A stretch of 22,404 bases of DNA from JBAXAB01 sp043718245. Lineage in GTDB: Bacteria; Patescibacteriota; Minisyncoccia; Phycocordibacterales; CAIZLB01. This document shows positions 1 to 6,888 of the stretch, in pieces. The notes under the pieces are model-generated. The model saw nothing but the letters and a program-made list of their open reading frames with translations, had not been told where the DNA came from and searched no databases. The position numbers and the translations under genes were made by a program. Each line of letters begins with the position of its first letter. Within the stretch, counting starts at the first letter, position 1. The stretch lies in assembly GCA_043718245.1 (NCBI GenBank), contig JAYSWB010000015.1, positions 1 to 22,404 of the forward strand, given 5' to 3'.

Positions 1-2599
1 TGCCATTCACTATCCTTAAGACATCGGTTGCATCTGTTGATGTTTTAAATCCGAGATAAAACTTGGCGAGAGTAGAATCATATCCTTGACTTATTCTAGA
101 AGATTCACTTCCTGATGTTCCTACATAAAAGCTTATTGCATTACCTGCCGCCGCAGCATTACTTAAATTTGATAAGCGAAGTACATCTACGACCGAATTA
201 GCAGTTGTTGAAATTTCAAGCAATGAGCTTGGGGTACTTGTTCCAATGCCCACTCTGCCCGTTGCAGTTACAGTAAACAACCTTGCATTTGTTGAAGAAG
301 AGAGGGCAAAAATATCGGACGATCCAGCTGTGCCGATAACTTGAAGTTTTGCAGTTGGAGTGGTAGTGCCGATACCCATATTACCGGCAAAAAAATTGTT
401 GAGTGTTGAAGGCAGGTTGCCAAATATTTGCTTTTCTGTAGTGGTGCCTGCGTCAAGCAAACCAATTACACTACTTCCTCGTAAATCATTATTAGCAATA
501 ATATAGTTTTGTGTAGACGAATTAGTGATATGTACTCCGTATGCTTGTGTCTTGACATCTTGATCATCAAAAACCGTATTATCTACTATCTGAAGATCAG
601 TAGCGGGAACGCTGTCTAATTGGTTTATGTGAATACCGGAAGCTAAAGCTAAATTTCTTCCTGAATTAGAAATAACATTACCTTTAATAACATACCTAGA
701 CCCTCCTTGAATAGCGATACCGTACCACGAATGATTTTTGATTGTGTTATTAGTGATAATGACATATTCCGCTGCCTCAGTTTCTATTCCACTAGCTTTA
801 TCAGTAAGACTAGACTCTAGAGTGTTTCCTTCCACAACAACATAACCAGATGTCCCCGCTCGACCTGTAATATCAATCTGACCACCCCCAGTATTAGTTC
901 GCCAATGGTTATCTGAAAAATAATTATTACTAATAATCGCGTTAGTGCCAACTAAAAATATAGCGTTCGCATTATAGCCAGAAAAACGGTTACCTGAGAT
1001 AATTTGACCATTAGGTGCCCGACCATCAGTTGATGTGGAATAAGAAAAAAGACCTGGAATCCACGCCAAATCAGTCCACGAGTCACTTAATCTATTAGGA
1101 AAATTGTACCCAACAAAAACACTATGGGTTACTTTATCAAAATCTCCGAAAATTCGAAATTCACCGCGCATTCGCAAAACCTTAACATGATCAAACCATC
1201 CGTAAGCACCTGTCATTTGAACTTCAGTTCCATAAGAATCTGAAACATATGACCCAGGACCAGTCCAAGTATAAGGTCGGGGTTCCACATCGATTACCTG
1301 ATCAGTAACCCCCCCATCAATAGTCAAATCAGATATTTTGACATTATTACTTGTAATATTTAAAAGCATATCTGTAAAGGAACTGCCTCTTACCAAAAAA
1401 GTACTGTCTATTCCGCCACCTTTGATAGTCACATTAGGTTTAGAAATAGTAAGGGTGCTAGTAATCGTAGTAGTTGAATTTGGGGCCAAAATCATCGTTC
1501 CTCCATCTGTGGGCAAATCATTATAACAAGCCTGGAGTGAAGCAAATTGATCACAATAGCGAACGTTATTGAGATTTTTTACTGTAGTTGTCCCTGCCGC
1601 GGTCAAATTACCTCCAAAATAGGAGTTGCCTCCCACTGTAAGCAGCGAAAAAGGAGTAGTGGTGCCAATCCCTACATTCCCATTTTGAAGGATAGTAAAT
1701 AGCGATGTCCCCGTCGACGAAGCAATATTCAGTGGATTAATTCCAGAGGTTCCTTGGAGATTGAAAGTATACGAGGATGAAGTAGCATTAATTCCCGCCA
1801 CAGTCCCGTTATCAAGAAATAGTCCAGTACCCAAGGTATTTGCATCAGTCCACCTTGTAACATATCCACCTAATCCAGTCATAGCAGAAAATGCCGAAGT
1901 GCCATTTCCTTTAAGTACCCCTGTAATGCTTGATGTTCCTGTACCACCATAAGGCACCCCGATCATAGTACCGTTCCACGTTCCAGATAATATACTTCCA
2001 AGATATGAATTCCCAGAAATAGAAAGATTCGTGGTTGATGCATTACCAAGAGTTACAAGTCCGCTAACATTCAAAGTAGAAGTAAGAACTAATGCTCCGG
2101 TAGAAGTTCCAGCTTGGTCTCTTCTTAAATATTGCGTCGAAGAAGCCCCGCCAAGATTGTAAGCTTCAAAAGCCGCAGGCACCGCACCCAATTTCTTTCG
2201 TGGGCTCATTTCCCCATCCCAAGCAGGAGTCGAAGTTCCTCCAATGTTAACACCTAAATATAAAGTCTGATTAAAATCCACTCCTGTAAATGCTGTTGTG
2301 CTACCGAGCAAAATAGAAAACAAACCATTCGTGACCTGCACCTTGTTTCCCCCTGAATTTGTTTCAGTCCACAAAGCAGTTGTAGTTGAACTATCTACAT
2401 ACATTTTAAATTCGATATTGTATGTTCCATCGGCAACTGCAACACCAGCATTGTTTGTCAATTTTCCTTGATAGTTTATTTGCTGGTTAATAGCCGCGTT
2501 TGCAATTAAAACACGCGAGAATATTATGAAAAATAAAATAAGAAAAACACCACTTAAAAATCTATTTTTATTTATTTTTAAGTAGAGTGATTTCATCAT
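1..2599 (-). CDS. Very long secreted beta-helix protein with GIGTTTP repeats, 3' end beyond window
   Basis: This reading frame is open for 866 codons from ATG at 2599 to the window edge, with no stop, so only the N-terminal part is seen. Residues 1-36 form a signal peptide ending ANA. Residues about 37-150 match a widespread surface-protein module (INYQGKLTNNAG, GTYNIEFKMY, NGLFSILLGS, then PRKKLGAVPAAFEA). Residues about 345-712 look like a right-handed parallel beta-helix, with N-rich rungs such as IISNNYF, VVVEGNTLE, VIITNNTIKNHSWYGIAI and YVIKGNVISNSG. GIGT[TS]TP peptides occur at residues 308-316, 740-748 and 782-790. The start overlaps the stop of the upstream fibronectin-like gene (ATGA), so the two are probably translated together. 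It is likely an exported fibre or adhesin. The helix resembles pectate-lyase/NosD-type folds, but I see no catalytic site to name, and enzymatic activity is not established. Composition is rich in Ser, Thr, Asn and Gly. Confidence 0.85.
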   Translation of the reverse strand, partial: MMKSLYLKINKNRFLSGVFLILFFIIFSRVLIANAAINQQINYQGKLTNNAGVAVADGTYNIEFKMYVDSSTTTALWTETNSGGNKVQVTNGLFSILLGSTTAFTGVDFNQTLYLGVNIGGTSTPAWDGEMSPRKKLGAVPAAFEAYNLGGASSTQYLRRDQAGTSTGALVLTSTLNVSGLVTLGNASTTNLSISGNSYLGSILSGTWNGTMIGVPYGGTGTSSITGVLKGNGTSAFSAMTGLGGYVTRWTDANTLGTGLFLDNGTVAGINATSSSYTFNLQGTSGINPLNIASSTGTSLFTILQNGNVGIGTTTPFSLLTVGGNSYFGGNLTAAGTTTVKNLNNVRYCDQFASLQACYNDLPTDGGTMILAPNSTTTITSTLTISKPNVTIKGGGIDSTFLVRGSSFTDMLLNITSNNVKISDLTIDGGVTDQVIDVEPRPYTWTGPGSYVSDSYGTEVQMTGAYGWFDHVKVLRMRGEFRIFGDFDKVTHSVFVGYNFPNRLSDSWTDLAWIPGLFSYSTSTDGRAPNGQIISGNRFSGYNANAIFLVGTNAIISNNYFSDNHWRTNTGGGQIDITGRAGTSGYVVVEGNTLESSLTDKASGIETEAAEYVIITNNTIKNHSWYGIAIQGGSRYVIKGNVISNSGRNLALASGIHINQLDSVPATDLQIVDNTVFDDQDVKTQAYGVHITNSSTQNYIIANNDLRGSSVIGLLDAGTTTEKQIFGNLPSTLNNFFAGNMGIGTTTPTAKLQVIGTAGSSDIFALSSSTNARLFTVTATGRVGIGTSTPSSLLEISTTANSVVDVLRLSNLSNAAAAGNAISFYVGTSGSESSRISQGYDSTLAKFYLGFKTSTDATDVLRIVNG

Positions 2600-4152
2600 A
2601 TGAAAATAAATCTAGCTAGCATCAAAAGTAACCAAATGAGGAAGATTACAACACCAATTTTGACCACTGTCGGAAGGGTATTTTTCACTTTAGTTACAAA
2701 ACTATTATCTCCTGTATTGTCATTATCCCTAAGGCTTTTTATGGAAAAGATTCCCTTTGCCACGGTGACACCCAGACTATCTGATTTTAGCATTTTTAAG
2801 TTGAATTTATAATCCCCTTCGGAGGTAAATGCGGGGATAACTAAGTTGAATTTTCTCTCGGTAGAGTCATCCTTGAAAAGATACCCGAACTTTTCATTAA
2901 ACATGGTTCCGTTTATACATAGAACCAGGGTTTGCCCATCTAACTTTGAATTATTACTAGACGCCAGATTAATTGTGATCGGGGACATCGTTTCTGCTAT
3001 TATATTTAATCCATCATTTTCGACAGTTCTATTATTTTGCGAAAATTGAATATTTGATACATCAAGCGAAGAGTCAACACTAGAATCCGAGCAAACATTT
3101 GGTTTTGGATTATTATCTCCAGTAAACATTGGACCATCCGAATTAGCCATAAACACGTACGGATTTTCGTCCACTAGTAGCCAATCTTTGTTGGTAATTA
3201 CAGTAGACGTTGCCCTATCTTTTTGTCCAATATATTTTACCTGTAGAACTGCTGGGCTTGAAAAGTTTTTAGAAACATCACTTGAAAAAATAGAGTAAAA
3301 ATAGGTTACTCCCTCTTTTACATCAGTGTCCGCTGCGTATTGACCGGCACCTTCATAGACTACTTTTCCAGAAAATGGATCTTTCGCATATCTAATATCA
3401 GATCGAACAACCCTAACCACCGACAGATCTGGTTCCGTCGGATTAATCCACCTTAGAAAAACTGAATCTTTGGCAAGAGCGTAGCGAAATTCCGCAGGTG
3501 GTGGTGGAGCTATTCTATCAACAAGATCAGCTGTAAAAAAATCGCCCTCAAAGTACAAAGTTTTTCCTAGCGTATCCTTGAGAGAAAGCGAATAGTAATA
3601 CCGCTTTGACGGAACAAGGTTTTCTAATTTAATATTAAATTTATTGTGGTACCAAGACTCAGCAAGAGAGCCAATTTCATATTTTCCAAAATTCCCCCAA
3701 GACAACGCCACAAGGGATGGAAGTTTTGTTACAAAAGTCACCACCGCATAATTTTCAAACGCCTCGACGCGGACCATCTCTGTAAATACATTCGTTATGG
3801 TTGATGTGGCAGTAATACGTTCGGGTGTGTAATTTTGTGGTGGTGTAATATTTATATTTGAAGTACTTGTTGCTGTTATTACAAACGGCACTGGAGGCAA
3901 AATATTTCCTCCGCCTGTTGGCCCACCACCACCTACAACACTTGGGGTCGTGGTAGGCGTGACAACAGGCGGTGGTGGCGGACAATCTGCTGAACAGCCC
4001 GTGCTATTTTCACCAATCATAGGTTCGCAAATGGTATTAAGATTGCAAGAATCTACATTCAGATTGACATTCACTGATCCTGCAGAGGCTACTTTAAAGA
4101 GAACCATTACGGCTATTGCAGACAAAAATAAAAACCTTTGAACAATGTTCAT
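2596..4152 (-). CDS. Secreted fibronectin type III-like protein with C-terminal membrane anchor
   Basis: 518 residues. A signal peptide covers about residues 1-24 (ends ASA). Four cysteines at 36, 42, 53 and 57 form a small C-x5-C-x10-C-x3-C module containing GENSTGC, a type often seen in CPR and archaeal exported proteins. A Pro/Gly/Thr-rich linker (58-110) follows. Two Fn3-like beta domains then occupy about 120-210 (LVPSKRYYYSLSLKD is the typical strand) and 215-305 (VFLRWINPTEPDLSVVRVVR, VKEGVTYFYSIFSSD). A further beta-rich region runs to about 480. A hydrophobic helix at about 495-518 lies at the very C-terminus, so the protein would be anchored in the membrane and face outward. TATAAT lies 8 bases before the ATG. 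The downstream beta-helix gene overlaps its stop codon by 4 bases, suggesting the two products act together. The function is unknown; a surface scaffold or adhesion role is inferred. Confidence 0.85.
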   Translation of the reverse strand: MNIVQRFLFLSAIAVMVLFKVASAGSVNVNLNVDSCNLNTICEPMIGENSTGCSADCPPPPPVVTPTTTPSVVGGGGPTGGGNILPPVPFVITATSTSNINITPPQNYTPERITATSTITNVFTEMVRVEAFENYAVVTFVTKLPSLVALSWGNFGKYEIGSLAESWYHNKFNIKLENLVPSKRYYYSLSLKDTLGKTLYFEGDFFTADLVDRIAPPPPAEFRYALAKDSVFLRWINPTEPDLSVVRVVRSDIRYAKDPFSGKVVYEGAGQYAADTDVKEGVTYFYSIFSSDVSKNFSSPAVLQVKYIGQKDRATSTVITNKDWLLVDENPYVFMANSDGPMFTGDNNPKPNVCSDSSVDSSLDVSNIQFSQNNRTVENDGLNIIAETMSPITINLASSNNSKLDGQTLVLCINGTMFNEKFGYLFKDDSTERKFNLVIPAFTSEGDYKFNLKMLKSDSLGVTVAKGIFSIKSLRDNDNTGDNSFVTKVKNTLPTVVKIGVVIFLIWLLLMLARFIFI

Positions 4153-4160
4153 ATGCTTAA

Positions 4161-4190
4161 ATTATAGCATTATTTTTTAAATTTTTCGAA
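4161..4190 (-). promoter_or_regulatory. Extended -10 promoter for the Fn3-like/beta-helix gene pair
   Basis: On the minus strand TGCTATAAT gives a perfect -10 (4161-4166) preceded by an extended TG. TTCGAA lies at 4185-4190 with an 18-base spacer. Only 8 bases separate the -10 from the ATG at 4152, so the transcript would begin at or next to the start codon. No Shine-Dalgarno is present. Confidence 0.55.
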
Positions 4191-4199
4191 CTAAAAAAC

Positions 4200-4967
4200 T
4201 TACAAAGTTGTGGCTGTTACCGTAATCTCAGCAGAGTACCCGGGAGATGCATCTTGAATCTTTGCAGACCCAATTTGTACCCTGTATTTTACCGTTGTTG
4301 TTGCACCCGTAGTGTTAGGCGAAGCGGATTGTGCGATTGTTTTAGGTGAAGTAGAAAATCCATCCCAACATGAATTCGAAGTGTCACCTACCCCGAAATT
4401 ACAAGATGCACCGTTGTCCTTAAATCGGTCTGCAATGTCTGTTCCTTCTGGACTAAACCCAAAATATGACTGGTTTGTTGCGACTGTAAATGAAAAATCT
4501 GGATCTGCGCCGGCTGTAACATAATCGTCAATTGAGGTACCAGCTGATTTTAGGGCCGGACTTGTAGAGGCGACAATTGTCAATTGATATCCCAAAGAAT
4601 TATTTGTTGTAACAACCCAATCTGTCGAGCTAGTGGCAATTCCTCCAGTTAATCCACTGATTGATGGCAATGACACTCCGGCTGGGGCATTAATTGTTAT
4701 ATAAGTAGAACTGGCAGATACATATTGCCAATACCCTGCACTGTTTAAATAATAGCTGGTACTGGACGAAAGACCGGTCGCTACCTCTCCGACACTGTCA
4801 CTGAGAGAATAATTGGTACTGCTTGATAAATTTGTTCCACCGATGTTTATAGAATCTGATTCAATTTTGTAGTTACTGCTCGACATGACTGCAGCAATCA
4901 ATGACACAGGCAAGATGATGCTTGCCAACAAAACGATACTAAAAAATAGGTTTTTTTTATTCTTCAT
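4200..4967 (-). CDS. Secreted Ser/Thr-rich beta protein (paralog B of the surface cluster)
   Basis: 255 residues. A signal peptide covers about 1-26. The N-terminal part (28-80) carries a recurrent CPR surface-protein signature with two SSS/T-NY/YY repeats (SSSNYKIESDS, SSSTNYSLSDSVGEVATG, SYYLNSAGYW). The C-terminal part (about 88-255) is paralogous to the protein at 6051-6698. Both have W-x-V-x-TN-x3-GYxLT (B residues 117-130), YFGxSxxGTD (168-177) and an ending YxAxIT-TAT. Cysteines 189 and 200 could form a disulfide. It lies 33 bases downstream of the DUF916-like gene and is probably co-transcribed with it. The GYxLT strand recalls WxL-type cell-surface domains, but the exact W-x-L is not present, so that link is only suggestive. 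No function is known. No Shine-Dalgarno is visible before the ATG. Confidence 0.8.
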   Translation of the reverse strand: MKNKKNLFFSIVLLASIILPVSLIAAVMSSSNYKIESDSINIGGTNLSSSTNYSLSDSVGEVATGLSSSTSYYLNSAGYWQYVSASSTYITINAPAGVSLPSISGLTGGIATSSTDWVVTTNNSLGYQLTIVASTSPALKSAGTSIDDYVTAGADPDFSFTVATNQSYFGFSPEGTDIADRFKDNGASCNFGVGDTSNSCWDGFSTSPKTIAQSASPNTTGATTTVKYRVQIGSAKIQDASPGYSAEITVTATTL

Positions 4968-5000
4968 GTTTAATCAAGTATTTATCCACCCAACTGTTTA

Positions 5001-5963
5001 CTATCTTTTTTTCAGCTCAAATTTTTTCGTGAACAAGTAGTAGAGCATAAAGATAAGGAAGAGAATCACAAGACCAAGTCCTATATATATCCAAGGTAAT
5101 ACCCAGAAGGTCACGTCCTTTTCATCTACCAAATTAGAATAACCCCTATGCATTTCCAAGTGCGCTTTATAATATCCAAATAAAAACTCTTTTGGCCAAG
5201 TCACCTGTCGATACCTCAATGAATTTGGCAGAGCAAAATACGCATCAACAGGAAGCTCGGCCACCTTCTGGCCAAAAATATTAGTGATCGTAATTATTCC
5301 ATACGGCACAAGGTGAACATTTCCAGAGTTTCTAAAAAGCATCTCGAAAGACAAGGGGCCACTTTGTAGAAAGCCCTGTCGTGGGCCTGTCACTCTCAGA
5401 TCCTCCAATGACCCGACTTCTTTTACGTCACCATTAATTCGCACAAAGAACAAAACTCCGACTCGGGAGATGACTCGGGTTGCGGCACTAGCATTTGTAC
5501 CATTTCCACTATCTGGCAAACTTGAGACTATAACGGAAGAATAGAAACCTCCCGGTTGAGCGTCTATGGGTGCTGTAACGGTCACGGGTATTTCAATTCT
5601 CTGACCAAGATCAAGGTTAAAGCTTTCTACGTCAGGCTTAATATTATCTTTGAAAGAATACGGGCTTTTTTCATCACCTAGCAAAATAACCGGTGTGTCA
5701 GGATTTTGTGATCCGATAAAGTCCTCTGTTGTAACGCTGAAACTTGCCTTTCTATTTATTCGGCTAATGATCGCTATGTTTTTTGTCACTGTCTCGCCAG
5801 GGTTCATAAAGATCTCAATCTTTCCTGGTTCGAGCACGAAATCTCCTCTGCTTTCTGCTCCGGTATTAGTAATAGTATAAGCGGAAACTGAATTGAAATT
5901 TATGGAAGTTAGAAAAACTACTGCTAGCAGTCCTGCGTTTAAGATAATTTTTCTAGTTTTCAT
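5001..5963 (-). CDS. Membrane-anchored extracellular protein resembling DUF916 / WxL-interacting proteins
   Basis: 320 residues. A signal peptide covers 1-28 (ends VSA). An Ig-like beta domain begins with FVLEPGKIEIFMNPGETVTK (42-61), followed by a strand for a second sandwich edge (IEIPVTVTAPIDAQPGG, 123-139), FYSSVIVSS, and RVGVLFFVRINGDV (167-180). A second beta domain spans about 185-285. One transmembrane helix at 289-312 is followed by a short Lys-rich cytoplasmic tail. This order (two beta sandwiches, then a single C-terminal membrane helix and a basic tail) matches the layout of Gram-positive DUF916/DUF3324 proteins that hold WxL proteins at the cell surface. Here it sits between two paralogous small secreted beta proteins, which is also how such loci are arranged. 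The family assignment is by pattern only and needs a profile search. Confidence 0.75.
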   Translation of the reverse strand: MKTRKIILNAGLLAVVFLTSINFNSVSAYTITNTGAESRGDFVLEPGKIEIFMNPGETVTKNIAIISRINRKASFSVTTEDFIGSQNPDTPVILLGDEKSPYSFKDNIKPDVESFNLDLGQRIEIPVTVTAPIDAQPGGFYSSVIVSSLPDSGNGTNASAATRVISRVGVLFFVRINGDVKEVGSLEDLRVTGPRQGFLQSGPLSFEMLFRNSGNVHLVPYGIITITNIFGQKVAELPVDAYFALPNSLRYRQVTWPKEFLFGYYKAHLEMHRGYSNLVDEKDVTFWVLPWIYIGLGLVILFLIFMLYYLFTKKFELKKR

Positions 5964-6050
5964 GTATTTATGTTTGCCCAGTTTATAGGTATAAATCTTT
6001 GTATTTACATTACTTTATACGTATTTATAAAATATAGCAATGCAGATTTC

Positions 6051-6698
6051 CTAAGACGCTGTGGCTGTGGCTGTTATTGTTGCCTGGTAGTTTCCAGCGG
6101 GAATGTATGTGTTGTTCTGTTCTACTGCGTAGCAAACTGTGGCATCAACACCCGACGGAGTGGTAGTAGAGGCTCTGGTTGCAATTTGGAAACCTGAAGT
6201 AGTGAAGCCTTTATACTTTAGAGCTGTCGACTGAACATTGGCAGTGCTGTAACAGTCTGTATCAGTACCCCATGTTCCAGTCGACACATCAGTACCAAAC
6301 GCAGAGTACCCAAAATACGCAAACCCTGATGTAGCGGTCCATGTGTTAGGTGCACCTGTTTGATAATCCGCGATGCTGTTTACAGTAGTTGTAGAGTTCA
6401 TTGCAGGAGTAGATGTAGCCTGTACAGTCAAGGTGTAGCCCGTCGCACTATTTGTCTTTACGTTCCAAGTTGTTGTTCCAACAGCTGTGTTTTGAGAAAC
6501 ACCGAGAGCGGTGCTCATAGTCGAGTTAGATGGACTTGTGATCGATACCCCCGCTGTGACGTTAAGAGTAACGACAACAGAGCTTGTGGCAGTAACAGCC
6601 GAAGCTGAACTTGGTTCTATTAGAGAGAAGGCTGCGCCAATGGCAAGAGCTGTGACAAGAGTGGCTGAAACGGATTTTTTTATAATTTGAATGATCAT
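6051..6698 (-). CDS. Secreted Ser/Thr-rich beta protein (paralog A of the surface cluster)
   Basis: 215 residues, first gene of the surface cluster in the direction of transcription. A signal peptide covers 1-34 (ends SASA). The mature part is almost only short beta-prone Thr/Ser/Ala stretches: VVVTLNVTAGVSITSP (41-56), TWNVKTNSATGYTLTVQATS (77-96), YFGYSAFGTDV (128-138), and a C-terminal YQATITATATAS. It shares these blocks with the protein at 4200-4967 but lacks that protein's N-terminal NY-repeat region. Cysteines 149 and 189 may pair. The protein has no membrane anchor, so it would be released or held by a partner. The DUF916-like membrane protein 87 bases downstream is the obvious candidate (inference). 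Family unknown. Confidence 0.8.
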   Translation of the reverse strand: MIIQIIKKSVSATLVTALAIGAAFSLIEPSSASAVTATSSVVVTLNVTAGVSITSPSNSTMSTALGVSQNTAVGTTTWNVKTNSATGYTLTVQATSTPAMNSTTTVNSIADYQTGAPNTWTATSGFAYFGYSAFGTDVSTGTWGTDTDCYSTANVQSTALKYKGFTTSGFQIATRASTTTPSGVDATVCYAVEQNNTYIPAGNYQATITATATAS

Positions 6699-6768
6699 TT
6701 TGTTAATTTAAGTTTTAAAATTTATTGGTGCAACTAAATTTTGAATGTTTTTCACACCTATGCAATAT

Positions 6769-6774
6769 ATTATA
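6769..6774 (-). promoter_or_regulatory. Candidate -10 box upstream of the surface-protein cluster
   Basis: TATAAT on the minus strand lies about 70 bases before the ATG at 6698. No good -35 is seen at 17 bases (TAGCAA). The surrounding stretch is very AT-rich, so chance is possible. A perfect DnaA box lies 33 bases further upstream. Confidence 0.35.
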
Positions 6775-6806
6775 TATCAAGCTGTTATTTTTTGCTAAAC
6801 AAAACA

Positions 6807-6815
6807 TGTGGATAA
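6807..6815 (-). other. Perfect DnaA box (TTATCCACA)
   Basis: The plus strand reads TGTGGATAA, the exact complement of the DnaA consensus. It lies in the 190-base gap between gatB and the surface cluster. A weaker copy on the other strand, GTTTCCACA (7 of 9), lies at 6867-6875. There is no cluster of boxes or nearby dnaA, so this is not an origin. It may regulate transcription or be chance. Confidence 0.4.
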
Positions 6816-6888
6816 GTTTAGATGCTAGGGATTGGAGTTTCTACCACTGGTTATTGCGCTGGTGAGGTTTCCACATTTGTGGGGGAAA

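Noticed and set aside
1..2599. Reading the left 2.6 kb as non-coding with only small plus-strand frames
   Set aside because: The minus strand is open without a stop for all 866 codons and shows a signal peptide, known module and repeats; the plus frames are shadows.
6807..6875. Replication origin based on DnaA-box matches
   Set aside because: Only one perfect and one 7/9 box, with no AT-rich unwinding element arrangement and no dnaA, dnaN or rpmH nearby. 8/9 matches also occur inside secA and the AI-2E gene.
6867..6888. Hairpin after gatB (TTTCC..CAC AAAT GTGGAAA) as terminator
   Set aside because: The stem is bulged and there is no T-run in the minus direction.
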